A stretch of DNA of 64,000 nucleotides from Desmodesmus armatus. Taxonomy: Eukaryota > Chlorophyta > Chlorophyceae > Sphaeropleales > Scenedesmaceae. Positions 45,501 to 58,682 of this stretch are shown here, one piece after another. Position numbers and translations under genes: made by a program. Positions within the stretch are counted from its first letter, which is position 1. Each line of letters begins with the position of its first letter. The stretch covers positions 42,134 to 106,133 of the forward strand of contig VIIQ02000201.1 in the NCBI GenBank assembly GCA_007449985.2, written 5' to 3'. The notes under the pieces are model-generated. The model ran no database searches. It was not told where the DNA came from and saw only the letters and a list, made by a program, of their open reading frames with translations.

Positions 45501-48500
45501 CGGCGTGCGAGCCTGTCCTCGATCTGAAACAGACAGCGGTGGCATGTGTTTTAGATTCATCCACCCTGACAAAGTTTGCCACAGGGGTGTTCTTCTACCC
45601 TCTGCGGCGTGGGGTGGATGTGGGGTGAAGGGAGGGGACCGTGCTGGCACAGCGTGCGGAAGGGGAAGGATGAGATATGGGGTGTGGAGTCCCAGGCTCT
45701 TCAGTACACATGGTCAACCACAACATTGTGCTTGTGTGGTTGTGCCAGAGAGGTCTTGAGCTCCCAGCAACAAGCTACCTAGGTGCCAAGTGGTTGACGT
45801 CTGGGCCACAGCAATGGGATGGATGGCCGCAAAAGTGCTTCTTGCAGCACCAAATGCTGGTGCTGCATTCAACACGGGGGGGGGGGGGCACATGTGCTGT
45901 CTGTGGCAACATGCACCGGGCTGGAGGCTTCAGCCAGAACGATTCCCTTCGTTTGGAATTTACGGCCAAGTTGCCGCATGCTCCACGCATTGCTTTGTGG
46001 GCATGCGAGATTCTGTGTGTGTTGTTCCCCAAAAAACCAAAAAAGGGACAGTAACTGGTTTTTGAGTGTGCACACTGTGGTGTTTGGCCGGTGCAGAGAG
46101 GCAGCCATAAGGTGCATAACGCTGACACTGTTCTCTGCCAAAGCTGAGCCAATCTGAAGTGGACATACACGTTGGTCACTCAACGTGGTGGTGTTGGTCA
46201 CTCAACGTGCACTGGGCTGTGCTAGGGGCTTAGTGCTGGTGCGTGGGTGCATTACACGTGCCGGCCAGCCTTTCTGGGCTTTCTGGTTGTGGCTGCTGGG
46301 CTTTTTTTCGGTGGCTTGCTTGTCTTCTGTTGGAAGGGTGTACAGCTTTGTGCTCATGTCCTTTCAGCTGGTGTTGTGCTTGCATGTTCATGGGTTGCAC
46401 TCTCTTGATATGTGCTGTATGCGTATTCGGGCTCTTCATGTCTTGCGAGCTGGTGTACTGCTTAAGTTTTACATTTATGGGCTGCACTCTCCTGCAGGAG
46501 AGTGGTATGCACCAATGGTATGATTTCATACGTATTCAGTCTCCCTTTGCCTTGTGTGAAATGTGGATCGATCGGACTGCATCCCTCACACGTGGGGTTC
46601 CCATTAACGCAATTGAGCTGAGAGCAGCAGGGCACGGGGCCTAGCTGCGATTGAACGTGTTATCTGGCAGTCGAAAGAAAGCTGTGATGCTGCTCTGGGT
46701 GTCTAAGGTTGCTTTTGATGTTCTGTTGGTGCCCAAAATTGCACACATGAGCTGTTGGTGGACTCATGGTGGTGGGTTCTGTGCCTCGGCTTGTCTGCTC
46801 CACCCCGTCTCCACACACACTTCTCGCACAGCTTGGTGTTGTGTGGTGTAGTGGGGATGGGTAGTGTGGGGTGGCTGCACCCTGGAACATGGATTCATTG
46901 GGCTGAGCCTGCAATGCCAGGCTCATTGGGCGATGCATTAACCCCTGCAGGCCTGCCAGGTTATAGGCTGCACGGACGCTGCAGTACTGTCGTTGAGAAA
47001 AATACTGCCGGTGACGGGTAGGGTTGGGCGGGCGGGGTAGGGTAGAGCGCACCCTGCTTGCCATCTGTATTGTGCCCTGACTGTCAGATGGTACAGGAAA
47101 GGGGGGGAAGGGGCCTATTGTGCTGTTCTGAAGGTTTCCTGTCACATGCTGATGTTTCCTGTCACATGTGTGTTGATTGTCACATACTGGACAAATGGAG
47201 AGCTCTCAGCTGGGATATCCCCACATGCTTGGGCGTATGGTGATTCCAGGGGTGTTGCTGCCGTGTGTCTTGCAAGACTCTGGCTTGCTGCTGTCTGTCT
47301 TGCAAGACTCGCTGAGCCAGTTGGCACTGGGAGCTTTTCTGAGACACCCAGTTTTGGACCATCAGGTTGAAAAATGCTCACAGGGTCTCACTTGTTACAG
47401 ACAGCACTGTTTTGAATCATGCATACACTTGTGTTTGCACACATGAGGTTGTGTGCACAGATTTGGCGCAGCAAGTGCAGGGTTGCACCAGGCTCGCTGG
47501 TTGCTTGCTGCCCTTCGGGTCTGTTAATGCAGTCAGCACTGTGTGCCTTTCCTGCATGCGGGTGTTGTCTTTGTGTGCACAGGCTGGGCTCAATGCCATT
47601 GTGCTGAGGGGTGGGGTGTGCTGGGTCGCAGGTACTTCCCATATTGTCTGTACACCCACCGGTGCACTGAGTGCAGTAGCAGCACCTGATATTATGACAG
47701 CAGCGCAGCACTGAGTGTTTGTGCTCAGCTTTCAGTGAGGAAGAAGTGTACGCATCATGGCTGCAGGTGATTTGAGCGCCCTGCCAGCAAGCCGTGCTGC
47801 TTTGGAGTCCGCCCACGGGTGGATGGTTGCGTACACCTTGCTGCAGTTGTGCTGCTTGGACGGAGGCCCGAGAATCAGGGCAGCGGGCCATGTGTGCGTG
47901 CGCAAACAGCCGCAACTGCCGCCGCAGCGGTCGGCTACCGAGCGTGACGTCTAAGCCAGCGGAAACGCTGTTTGTGCACACCATGTGTGACCAAGACCGC
48001 GGCCCGTGCTGCAGTTGTGAGTGTGCGCATGTGGAATGTATTTTTCCCACATGCAAGCTGACACAGAGAGCCCTTGAACCTGTCTGTGCTGCTGACGGTT
48101 GTGCTGAAATCAGCCCCGGGTTGGGTGGGAGGGTGTTTTGTGGACGCCACGTATATGCTGAGTATTTGTAGGCATGCGTGTATGTGTCATGACCCCCGGC
48201 TGTATGCAAGCACTGCTTTAGGCCTCCTACTGTCAAGCAGCTTGAGTCAGCTGTCTCTCCTACGTACGTTGTGATCTCGTGTGGTTGCTTTGATTGAGTC
48301 ACTCACAGGTCAGACCTGTTAGAAGGTGGTGGCAGCATACTGTCTTGCTGCACATCAACCCAGCGTGACGTGTTTGTCATGCCATGCCATACTACTTTGT
48401 CACCTCTGACTAGGATCACAGCAGTATGGCACATGGTACAAGTGTGAACAGTTTGGCCACACGGTGTTGGGCCATGCAGTTGATTGTGATACCCAACAGC

Positions 48501-48628
48501 ATGCCTGGTTGTCACAAGACTTGTACAGAATTATGCAATGTGTAGAGCTGTTCTGTCCATGGAGCTTCAGAGGACCCTGGGTGCTTCCCTGCAGCATGCT
48601 TTCCCGGGACCTTTTCGGGACTTTTTGT

Positions 48629-48855
48629 GAAACCCTAAACCCGGGGCCTATTGTGAAATCCTGAACCCGGGGCCTATTCTGAGACCCTAAACCCGGGGCC
48701 TATTCTGAAACCCTAAACCCGGGGCCTATTCTGAAACCCTAAACCCGGGGCCTATTCTGAAACCCTGAACCCGGGGCCTATTCTGAAACCCTCAACCCGG
48801 GGCCTATTCTGAAACCCTCAACCCGGGGCCTATTCTGAAACCCTGAACCCGGGAC
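48629..48855 (+). repeat. 26-bp minisatellite with telomere-like core
   Basis: About 8.7 copies of GAAACCCTAAACCCGGGG plus CCTATTCT. The first half resembles the telomeric C-strand (CCCTAAACCC), and several copies have CCCTGAACCC or CCCTCAACCC variants. Confidence 0.9.
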
Positions 48856-49308
48856 ATTTTTTTGCAACCTCAAGACACCCTCCTTCACATGCAGCTGCTC
48901 CTGTTGCCAACATCCTGCTGCAGTGCACATGTGTCAGTCACCGGACACGAATTGGTCATTGCAGATCTTTGCACCAGTCAGCATCAGCACCCCTGCCCAC
49001 AAACATCAGCCCTTGTGCGAGGCAGCACACATGCTGTGAGTACTGATGTTACTTTCACGACCGAACGGTGAATGGCCGTTCCGATCACCCATTTGGGAGC
49101 CAAACCAGGCCCATAAGGCATGAAACACATGTCAAGAGATCTCACATACCTGGGCACAACAGAACCACAGGCAATTCCATCCCGGGACAGTCTGCAAACC
49201 CAAAGGCGATGCAATGTCAAATCCCAACCCCAAACCTCCACCACGGCGTATGTATCATAACAGAGCTGCAATGCACAACATACATAATATCCAGGTTGAG
49301 ACATGGAG

Positions 49309-49362
49309 CATGTGTAGCTAGTATATGGTGCACAATTCTGCACAAAATGCTAGCTACACATG
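49309..49362 (+). repeat. 13-bp perfect inverted repeat
   Basis: CATGTGTAGCTAG at 49309-49321 and CTAGCTACACATG at 49350-49362, separated by 28 nt that contain a second small TGCA pairing. A hairpin or small TIR remnant. Confidence 0.6.
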
Positions 49363-49916
49363 CATGTGTGTATACACACGTTCACCAACTGCAGCTACAG
49401 CCCACAGTTGTGAGCTTGATATCCAACATATAGTCCAGGGTGGTAGGCAAAGTGCTAGGCAAGGGTCTACTGTGGCTTAGCACCGCTAGGCAGCTGTGTG
49501 CCTAGCACTGCTGGACTATCTAACAGATAGGTTAAAAGGCCACAGTAAGCAGCCAGCAGGCCGCAGAGGTGTCGCTAGGCGCAAACAACGCGCAGCAGCT
49601 TTCAAACCGTCTGTCTGTTCAGCACATCGTTTGCAAGTCATGCTGCATCTGTACAGTTTCACATTGCAGGGCATCTTCAGTTGCACGTGTGTAACCCCAC
49701 AGAGCTTGAGTCAAGACGAAACCATTCTACCAACAGACAGCAAGTGTCTTGAAAGAGTGCGCCCAGTGTGTAAAGTGTACTTCAAAGTTGTTGCACTTGC
49801 AATGCAGCTTCCAGCAGCAGCACCCACAGAGGACGCTCACTGTGTGTGTGTGGCTCATGGCACAGCACTGTCTCATGATGTATGCATGTGCTTCTGCCTG
49901 CTGTGGGTATATGCAG

Positions 49917-51930
49917 GTCAACAGGGAGAAGGGGACCCGTCGCGTCACCAACCTGAACGTCGCCAAGTACTTCAGGGAGATTGGCAAGGCGGCTCTGCAA
50001 GCACTGCCCATCCTGCAAGCACAGGAGCTCATCCCTGCCACACACCCCGTGCTGCAGCATCCAGCCATCAACAACCAGCAGTACCGTGAGTACGCAGTGG
50101 TGCAAGCACAGCACAGCATGGGGCTGATGTCGCAGTTCAGGCTGCTGGAGACTCCAGTGCTAGGGCCAGTGTTCACACAGTCCACCCCGATGGGCAACAT
50201 GACTTCAGCCCTGGGTACACAGGAGGGCCGTCGCAGCATCATGACAGGTGCAGTGGTCACCTACGCAGCAACTGCAGCAGCAGCATACACCCAGGCCAGG
50301 GGTGTGGACCTGTCAGCTGGGGGTTCGTTCCTGCTTGTCAGCACCAAAGAGCGAGACTTGCTGATGGCATGCCGCTCAGCCAGCAACCCACAGCAGGCAT
50401 ATGCAGCGGCTGCCAATGCGGTACATGAACTAGGGGCTTCAACTGCTGCTGCAAGTGCGCCAGCAGCAGCACGCGGCGCCGGCATGCCTGCTGCCAGCAC
50501 ATCAGCAGGAGCAGGAGCAGCACCTGGGGGAAGCTCGCAGGACTCACCTGCTGGCACTGCTCCCAGCACACCAGCGGCGGCAGCAGCACCAGCACCAGCG
50601 GCAGCAGCAACAGCAACAGCAGCAGCACCTGGTGGAAGCTCGCATGCCGCAGCTGCTGGCACTGCTGCCAGCATACCAGCGACAGCAGCAGCACCTGGTG
50701 GCAGCTTGCAGGGCGCAGCTGCTGGCAGAGCTGCCCACACACCAGCTGCAGCAGCAGCACCTGGTGGCAGCTTGCAGGGCGCAGCTGCTGGCACCGCTGC
50801 CCACACACCAGCTGCAGCAGCAGCACCTGGTGGAAGCTTGCAGGGCACAGCTGCTGGCACCGCTGCCAACACACCAGCGGCAGCAACAGCGCCAGCAGCA
50901 GCAGCGCCTGGTGGAAGCTCGCAGGGCGCAGCTGCTGCCGCTGGTTGTGCCACGTCAGCAGCACCGCCAGCAGCAGAGGGTGCCACACCGGTGCATGTCG
51001 AGGGAGATCTTGCTGCCAAAATTGTAAGTGGCGCAAGCTGTGCTTCGAATGAGCCTGTGTGCCAGCTGCAATCATACCTGGATGGTGAAATGTGCAGCTG
51101 TGCTGGTGCCTATGTTGCCTTCATCCTCTGTCCTTGGATGCAATGTCGGTTTGCAGTACACAGTAATTGAGTTGGTGTTCTTCTGTGCTTTGCAGGATCT
51201 GCTTGTGGGGATGCAGCTGCACAGCAGTGAGCTGATTCGAGCTGCCTTGTTCAGCGACCACTTCAGCACTGGCGCACAGGGTGGCAGCAGCAGCCACGCC
51301 TTTGCGCAGGAGCCAGCCCAGCAGCAGGCGATGCCGCCGCCGCAGCAGCAGCCACTGCAGCAGGGGGGCTGTCCTGCCGCAGCAGTTGCAACTGCAGGCA
51401 CAAGCAAAGGCCGCCGGGTTACCAAGCAGTTCAGTGTGACCACCAAGGACACCAAGACAGTACCAGCGCTCCTGCAGCTGTTTCAGACAGGATGGCCAGT
51501 AGACTCCCCCCTAAAGATCTACACTGGGCTTGCTGAGCCGGGCTTTGCTCAGGGTTTGGCTGACAATGAGGCTCAGCTGTATGATGTGTTGCGGCAAGGG
51601 TACTTGCTGGTGAAAGGGGTCAAGCAGCAGCTGCACGTCACCATGGAGCAGGCTGCTGACATAGTGGAGGTGTGGCGGGACAATGCAGCAGCAGTGCTCC
51701 AAGCCGACGGCCGTGTCGTAGCAGCAGGGGCCGGCACCATTGAGGGTGCAGCAGTGGCCAGCTGGCTGCCGCAGCAGAACAGGAAATGGACAGTCAACAA
51801 GTTGTGCCAGCACGCCCGCAGCATGGATTGTGTGAGGGAGCAGAAGGACAGGGCCAAGTCAGCAGCAGGCCGCGAGGGAGGTGCAGCGCGTAAGAAACAG
51901 CGCACCAAGGAGTCCGGTGGCATTGTGTGA
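49917..51930 (+). CDS. Unknown protein with Ala/Pro/Gly repeats, at least two exons
   Basis: Exons 49917-51023 (acceptor ATGCAG, donor ATT/GTAAGT) and 51196-51930 join in phase 0 and give 613 codons. The true start is upstream and not found. The first part (V-T-N-L-N-V-A-K-Y-F-R-E-I-G-K-A-A-L-Q-A) and the C-terminal 220 residues (Q-F-S-V-T-T-K-D-T-K, later N-R-K-W-T-V-N-K-L-C-Q-H) look folded. The last residues are basic (R-K-K-Q-R), a possible nuclear signal. Between them lies an approximately 150-residue low-complexity region of A-P-G-G-S-L-Q-G-A-A-A repeats. The build recalls proteins carried by algal mobile elements, but I cannot assign a family. Confidence 0.55.
50500..50930 (+). repeat. 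Coding minisatellite, about 63-69-bp units
   Basis: Six imperfect units with CAGCAGCACCTGGTGGAAGC and GCAGCTGCTGGCACYGCTG. It encodes Ala/Pro/Gly repeats in the gene's frame. The +1 frame is also open throughout and would encode Gln/Leu-rich helix repeats. Confidence 0.85.
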
Positions 51931-54900
51931 GGTTGATGCGTGTATGGTTGGCTGTGCGTATGCAACTGACTTTGAAGTGTCAGTTCTGTGTTACACATGT
52001 TGCAGTTGCTAGTACAACAAGTGCTTGTCTTGGCCGTTGGAAGCACCGACATGGTGGTTGATTAGAGGCTGTCCTATATGACTGGACAAGCTTGTGATGA
52101 AGTTGAATGGGGTGGTGACCCTTGAACCCCAATGGCTCTGCCGTATGGGATGTGTTCAGCATGCTGGGTTTGAATCTGTGCCACAGTGGGCCCAGCTGAC
52201 AGGTAGCCCAGGAGGTGTTGGCTGGGCTTGCGGTGGGTTATGTACAATTATGGTTGCCGCACATGTGCGGATGTATAGCTCTTGCTTGTGTGGCTCTTGC
52301 TTCTGTCAGCATTTTGGCATCACCAATGGCTTACGTAAATGTGAAAGCCTCTGAACAGTTTGATATGTGTGTGTTTGGGAGCTAGCCCTTCATGTGCTGC
52401 CACTCTGTTTTTTTGTCAAGTAGCATAGCGTCAACACCGCCAGAGGGTGTCTGCCGCTGGTCATCAGTCAGCTGGGCTGGTGGAGCGGTGTGTCAGAGTG
52501 CTGTAGGTGCAGGCTTGGATAGCGGTGCGCCCGCCGGCAAGCGTCAGCACACTTTGTACTTGTGAGAGCATCAGCAGCGCCTGCAGGCACCGCACGGTGC
52601 ATTGGTGGCAGGTAGCCCAGGAGGGCAGCTTTAGGGTTTAGGGTTTAGCCCAGGAGGGCATGCTCTTTAATGTGTGTGAGTTGGTGGGCTCCACCAGCTG
52701 GTGCATTGCTGTAAACCCACGTATCCCAAGACCGAAGCTGTATACAGCTTGAACTCGTAGCTCCTAGGAGCTCAAGGAGCTGAGACTCTGCTATGCCTTG
52801 ACTTTGCATGTTGGGAGGTTTGAATGAGGGCTCTGGCATAGGATGAGAGCACAGGGGTGAGTCAAGCCGCCAAGGCAACCTGCATGCTGGCAGTTACCTG
52901 ACATTACCTGTCAAACCAGGCTATCGGTTCAAAACCTGTCAAAACCTGTCAAGTTACCCACTTCAGCACCAGGTAAAGATTAATCTGCAGGTTATTGTCA
53001 AGTAAAGTCCCTCTAAGCCAGGTAACCAGTCAGGTAAAGTACCTCTCTGGTTGGTAGGGGCAGAGGCATCAGTCTGTGCTCCCAAGCATAGCGCGCGCTG
53101 CAGCGTGTGGCGCGCTCTTGGGGGGGGGGGGGGTCTCCCCGGGGAAGTGTTTCCCAGTTCCTGCATGTGCCCACAGCACACAATTGCTAGCAGCCAAGGC
53201 TGCACCTTAACAGCACATCAGTGTTTGCACTGACCCAGCCCTGTCATCACCATCATCACCATCATTGTATGTAGTAAGGCGATATACACATGCAGCAACC
53301 CTCAAGCGCTGCAGCATGGTCGACTAGGAGGACACACTGATTTTTGGGTCCTGCACAACATCGCATGCATTGCAGTGTGGTGCTGCTGCTGTACATGCGC
53401 CTCTGCAGTGTGTCTCTTCCAGATCATGTCATTGCAGAAGTTCAAGCAGACTAAGCTGCACATCAACTACCGGCCCTTGCCGCCAGCACTTGCGCATCAT
53501 AATACCACTCCACGTCATCACCACTACCATACAAACGCACGCACATACATACAGACACTTCCCCAGGCAGTGATGCATATGGCCGCCATTGTGTGTGTAT
53601 GTGCAGTGCAGCGTCCAAGGGCCTCGGTATGAATGTTGTGCTGACAAGGGGCTGTATATATGAATCCTGTCGGCACAGAAGCCAAAGGCAGCAAAGACCG
53701 CAGCGAACTTCTGCAGTGCCACTGTCGGACAGACACATGCTATCGTACTACATTGGCACCATGACAGATTGGCTCTGGCTATGCATCACACGCGTGTATA
53801 CCAACAAGCACCGTGACATGTACAACTGTGTGTACTGGGCACACCATCCTCCCGCAAACACATCAATCACATTGTTGAACCCTGATAGGAGACTTCGCCT
53901 TGAGGCGCAAGTACTGATTGGTTGAACGTTGCAGGACCATGAGCAGTTGGTCCCGTTGCAGCAACAGCAGCAGGATCAGCTCGGTGATTGGTGCACAGGG
54001 TTTGGTACTGTGTTGGTGTGGGGGCTAGACGTCTGCACTACCTTCCTAGGATTGCGACGGCTGAAACCTATGCAAACTGCTGACATACCGGCAGCACACA
54101 ACATCCGAAAACACCACAAACTGCAAGCCACACCAACTGCGCTTGCACCGTGTGCTTGCACAGCTGGCAGCGTGTCCACAGCATGATTCAGCACTACACA
54201 TGGGGAGCACATGTTCTGGTGCCGCAACGTCAGCAAGCAAATACTGTGCTTACAGCGTACAGCATGTGCAGGCAGCACCGCAACCCCACAAGTACCACCA
54301 CAAAGCATCCGATGTACACCCCAACGGGAAGGCCACGATCCAGGTTGGGACTACTACTGCATACAGGAGCTGTGTGCACGCTCGGTGCATAGTGGTTAAA
54401 TGACCTCAGCCTCCCCAACTGTCGCCCCAACCACTGGATTCAACGAAGGGACTTGAGGCTGACCGTTGTCCAGCGCACCGCACATGCCGCTTGCTTGCTT
54501 GCCCGGCATGCGCATGCCAAGCATGTTGCAAGTGACACTGCGTGCCAGCGTCAGTTGCCTGCACTGCAGGGACTGGTGACTGAGCGATTAGCATGCACTG
54601 CTGGAGTGGTGGGAAGTCTGCAGCTGCTGCATCCAGAGCTGCACTGCAACACCTACTGGCAGCAGGCGCCGCTGACTCCATGACCGGCTCCCAAGCACAA
54701 CTGGGCTCCCCAGCACAGTTTCAACCCAGGCAGCGAGTCAAGCTGCTCAGCGGCTAGCATGTCACTATTGCGCACAGCTGTCATGCTCAGCACACTGCAC
54801 ACCTCATCTGTCCTGAGACTCAGCCTGATATGTGCAATGCGTGTGTGCAGTATGTGCACACTGCACTGCAACGGCAGTGGCAGGTTGTCCCAGTGTTTAC

Positions 54901-55358
54901 AGTTGTTGTATCATAGCCAATGGCGCTTTTCCCCCCTGTGTAGTGCGCTGCTGTAGTTCATATAAGCAGATCAGTGCATCAAAACAGCACCGATGCAGAG
55001 TGTTGGCCAACTGCTGCAGACACCACACTGACGACAGTCCTGCCGCAGGCCGCACGGCCGGCCGTGCTGCACACACAAGAGGCTGCATCTGGGAAAGGGA
55101 AGCAATCAAGGGGCAGAGTGGCAAACAGTGCAGCTGCCGCTGCGCAGTGTCCCCTACACTGCATGCATGCTTTGACAATAGCACTACAACTTGCTGGCGG
55201 CACACGTTCTTACAACTTGTACAACACTGACGGGTCCCTGCTTCAAGCACCTGCATGCACCATCTGCAGCACACTATGTTGACAGCATCTTGCGCTAATG
55301 CACCGCAGAATAAGCAAAGCGACCGCATACTGACTCAGTGTAGTTTGAAACATACAAA
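51931..55358 (+). other. No supported gene; scattered exon-like bits
   Basis: A few sequences resemble exons with splice sites (for example 53937-53987, D-H-E-Q-L-V-P-L-Q-Q-Q-Q) but they cannot be joined into a model. From about 53200 the + strand is A/C-rich. A telomeric insertion lies at 52614-52660. A repetitive stretch, CCTGTCAAA and CAGGTAA, is near 52880-53050. Confidence 0.4.
52614..52660 (+). other. TTTAGGG repeats flanked by a 14-bp perfect duplication
   Basis: AGCCCAGGAGGGCA at 52614-52627 and again at 52647-52660 flank GCTTTAGGGTTTAGGGTTT. The duplication has the form of a target-site duplication around a short telomeric insert. Confidence 0.7.
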
Positions 55359-55862
55359 GGCCCCCATGCGCAGGTAGCAGTGCACGCTGGGTGGGGCTCC
55401 TGGAGTGTGCGGCGGTGCACTGCTGTGTGCAGGGCTTCTAATGGCACCTAATAATGATGGTTTGGCTTGCCGCGCGTGCTGCTGCGCGCACCTGCAGTGG
55501 CGTGCTGACTCCCCCCCCCCCCCCTCCCCAAAGGCCTCCATGCGCAGGTAGCAGTGCACGCTGGGTGGAGCTCCTGGAGTGTGCGGCGGTGCACTGCTGT
55601 GTGCAGGGCTTCTAATGGCACCTAATAATGATGGTTTGGCTTGCCGCGCGTGCTGCTGCGCGCACCTGCAGTGGCGTGCTGACTCCCCCCCCCCCTCCCC
55701 AAAGGCCTCCATGCGCAGGTAGCAGTGCACGCTGGGTGGAGCTCCTGGAGTGTGCGGCGGTGCACTGCTGTGTGCAGGGCTTCTAATGGCACCTGATAAT
55801 TATGTTTTGGCTTGCCGCGCGGGCTGCTGCGCGGCTGTACGCTGCCGTGCTGCCCCCCCCCC
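55359..55862 (+). repeat. Three tandem units of 171-174 bp ending in poly-C
   Basis: Unit starts are marked by CATGCGCAGGTAGCAGTGCA at 55365, 55539 and 55710. Each ends in GTGCTGACTC or similar and a C tract. The third unit is diverged at its end. Confidence 0.9.
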
Positions 55863-58244
55863 CAGCATAGTAATCATCTTGTGAGGAGAATCAGTATTGA
55901 AGCAGTATTGAGGAGACTGAATAAAAAAGCTCCACCGCATCCCTGCAGGCGTTGCTGTTTAATAAGAGTTGTGCATGACGTCCACCGACAGGTGACTGCA
56001 GCTGAATGCATCAGGTCCCTGCTACAACTTGTAGGGACCGGATCCCTGCTTGTCCCTGCAAGGTCCCTGCTTGTATGACTTGTGCTGCTCCTGCCATAAG
56101 CTGTGTTGTAAGCAGCACCACCGCCATAAGCTGTACCCCATCGTGCACTGAGTAAACTGCATTGGGGTACACGTGATTGGGCTTCATGTGATCAGTTATT
56201 GCGCGTTAGAGCAGCGCACAGCTGGATTGAGCTATGCTGATGAGAAGGCTGGTGGTTGGGAGTTCCCCCCAGTTTGCTGACCGTGAAGGAGGAAGGCTGA
56301 ATCCTGAAGCCATTACTGAATGCTGAGAGCATTGCCTCAGGGCATGCATGGCAGCATCAACAAGGCAGGCCAGCAACCAATTGGACAGGACAGCTGCAGC
56401 CCAATCATGCAAAAGCTGCAGTTGCTGCTGTTGATGGATGCAGCGGCCCAGCATGGGACAATGCATGCGCATGATCAGGCACAAGGGCATTTCGGGGGCG
56501 AGTGGTGCTGGAGAGAGTCGACTTTTGAGCATGATTGATGACAAGTGATTGCCGCAGTCAGAGCGAAGCCACAGGCTCTGTGATGATACGAAACGATCAT
56601 GGTTTATATGACTATTTTTATCTGATAATGCTCAAAAGCTTCCCTTCCACCGCCTGAGCGTCTCAACAGTCAACTCACATGGCACTCTGCAGCATGCTCG
56701 AAAGAGCATGCGGTGAATGTGAACTTCAACATTGTGACATCAAAAGAATTTTCTGAAGGTAAAGCAGCATGCTCAGTGCACCTGGCACATTTCATATGCC
56801 GGTGGAAGTGTGAACCATCAGCAGGCGCGAAACGGCTTCATCAAGCAACCAAACAAACATGTGTAGGTGTATAAACTACTCGCGACCCTTACGTAGCGTT
56901 GAAACCGCCTGTGCTGAAAGCGGGTGACACCACTCATCGTCCCTTCTCGAGCCCCTCATTGTAAGCAGCAGCAGCCTCCAAGACGCTTTCATACATATTC
57001 AGTACCTTGCAGTAGCTCAATTTGAGCCTTTCCGCAGCCCCTAGCGCCCGCTAGGCACCCTGCCTACCACCTGCCTAGCACCCTGCACTATCCCCTTTTG
57101 CACTCACACCCGGAGTACATTGTTTGGGCATGTAACCCAAGATGCATCTTCCCTCGGAAAGACCCCGCAGCGACCCACGGTCACGGCAATCATGCCAAAC
57201 CCACCCTGAAAGCACAACAAAACGTGTGACAAACATGCCTCATGTATTGAGGGCCTGAGGGTGTTGAAGGTTTTGTTGCTGCAGTTGGGCCACCTTTCAA
57301 GCTGCCGACAACAGGCTGTCCCCACAGGCAAGGACACCTGGTACCAGGACTGGGGGCCCCTCCAGTGTGTCGACAGAGATACTGCATGCGTGCACATGCA
57401 TGCTGACTAACAAAAGTGTGTGTGTGTGTGTGGGGGGGGGGGGGGGTGCTTCAACCTTCAACCCGAACCCTGCATCCCACATGCAGCACCCACGTGTCTC
57501 CTAGCTGCCTGCCTGGCTGCCTGTTTGACACAGGAATTGGATGCACCAGGCACCACTATCAGCAGGCATTATGCACAAGGGATGCAGAACTGGCCCCCCA
57601 GACAAAAAGCATGCAGGCAACATGCCTTCAAACTGATCACACGCAGCAAGTGCAGACACAGTGTGACCTGCAAACAGTCAACTGTGACCCAAACATACGA
57701 CATGAGTGACTTCGTCGTGTTATCTTAGTAGGGTGTAAGCAGAGTCATGCGCCTAAGCGATAACACAAGTTGTACTGCAGTGTCCCTCCCTGTGCTGTGG
57801 GCTGATCACCATCCTACGCATGAAAAGAGGGCCATAGCAGAGCAAATAGCAGGGCAGACCCACACAAATATGAACGCAGGAAGGCAATATGTTGCATTGT
57901 ATTGTGCCACCACAGCTAGTGCGCTGGGTAACAACCAGCACAACAACAGAGCATGGCACAGTGACAGTGCAACAGGACAGACAGCAACAAAGCAATAGTA
58001 GCACGTGATACGCTGACGACTGACCAAGCAAAGTGGCAACTCTTGTGGCCTTAGAAAGTGCGCTGGATGAACAAGCAGCGCACACCAAAGAGACAGCCAA
58101 ACCCAGTGAGTGAGGGAGTGAGTGCATTCAAGCCTAGGGTTTGGATCACTTCCACGTCCTCAGTATACCTGTCACAACGGTACTGTGTGGCGAGCACCAC
58201 CTACCGCTGAAACAATCTACTGGTTGCCTGCCCCCCCCCCCCCC
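55863..58244 (+). other. No gene seen
   Basis: Low-complexity and A/C-rich sequence with a TG/poly-G tract at 57417-57447. Short frames only. The string TGCCTAGCACC near 57070 recurs in altered form near 49475-49510, possibly remnants of one element. Confidence 0.4.
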
Positions 58245-58253
58245 CGCGCACAA

Positions 58254-58297
<44 letters not shown>

Positions 58298-58299
58298 CA

Positions 58300-58369
<70 letters not shown>

Positions 58370-58381
58370 CACACACACACA
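58222..58381 (+). repeat. Poly-C and (ACGC)n microsatellite
   Basis: A C tract at 58232-58245, then about 25 ACGC units with one GCACAGC interruption, then CA repeats to about 58381. Confidence 0.95.
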
Positions 58382-58682
58382 CCGGGGCAAAAGCTGACTG
58401 CTGCGACAACCACAACCACAATCTGCAAGCAATAACAACATCTTTTCTGAGAAGTACCACCCAGCAGTGCAAGTATCCGGGTGTACCCCCACCCCCAATC
58501 GGATGTTTCATATGCACAAATCACAGGCTAATCCAGTGTCTAGGCATGCCGACAGCATACACAGTCGTGCACTTTGCACTCAAACGCTGCAGTTGCAGCT
58601 AGTGCCAGTATCCTCATATATAAACACCTACAGCTCTTGACGCTACCCTGCCCTGACCTGCAGTCAATCCTCATGCAGGGGC

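Larger units (their letters stand above)
42536..49916 (+). other. Long region without recognisable gene, G/T-rich on the + strand
   Basis: About 7.4 kb. Open frames are short, Cys/Trp/Leu-rich and without family motifs. From about 42700 to 48300 the + strand is clearly G- and T-rich (many TGTG and GCTGTG strings); from about 48860 A and C dominate. It may be an intergenic spacer, degenerate transposon sequence, or upstream introns of the 49917 gene. A short frame at 47757-47952 (M-A-A-G-D-L-S-A-L-P) is the most protein-like but is isolated. Confidence 0.45.

Noticed and set aside
47757..47952. A 65-aa frame beginning M-A-A-G-D-L-S-A-L-P
   Set aside because: It looks protein-like but is isolated and short, without a recognisable partner exon or domain. 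It may be a transposon relic.
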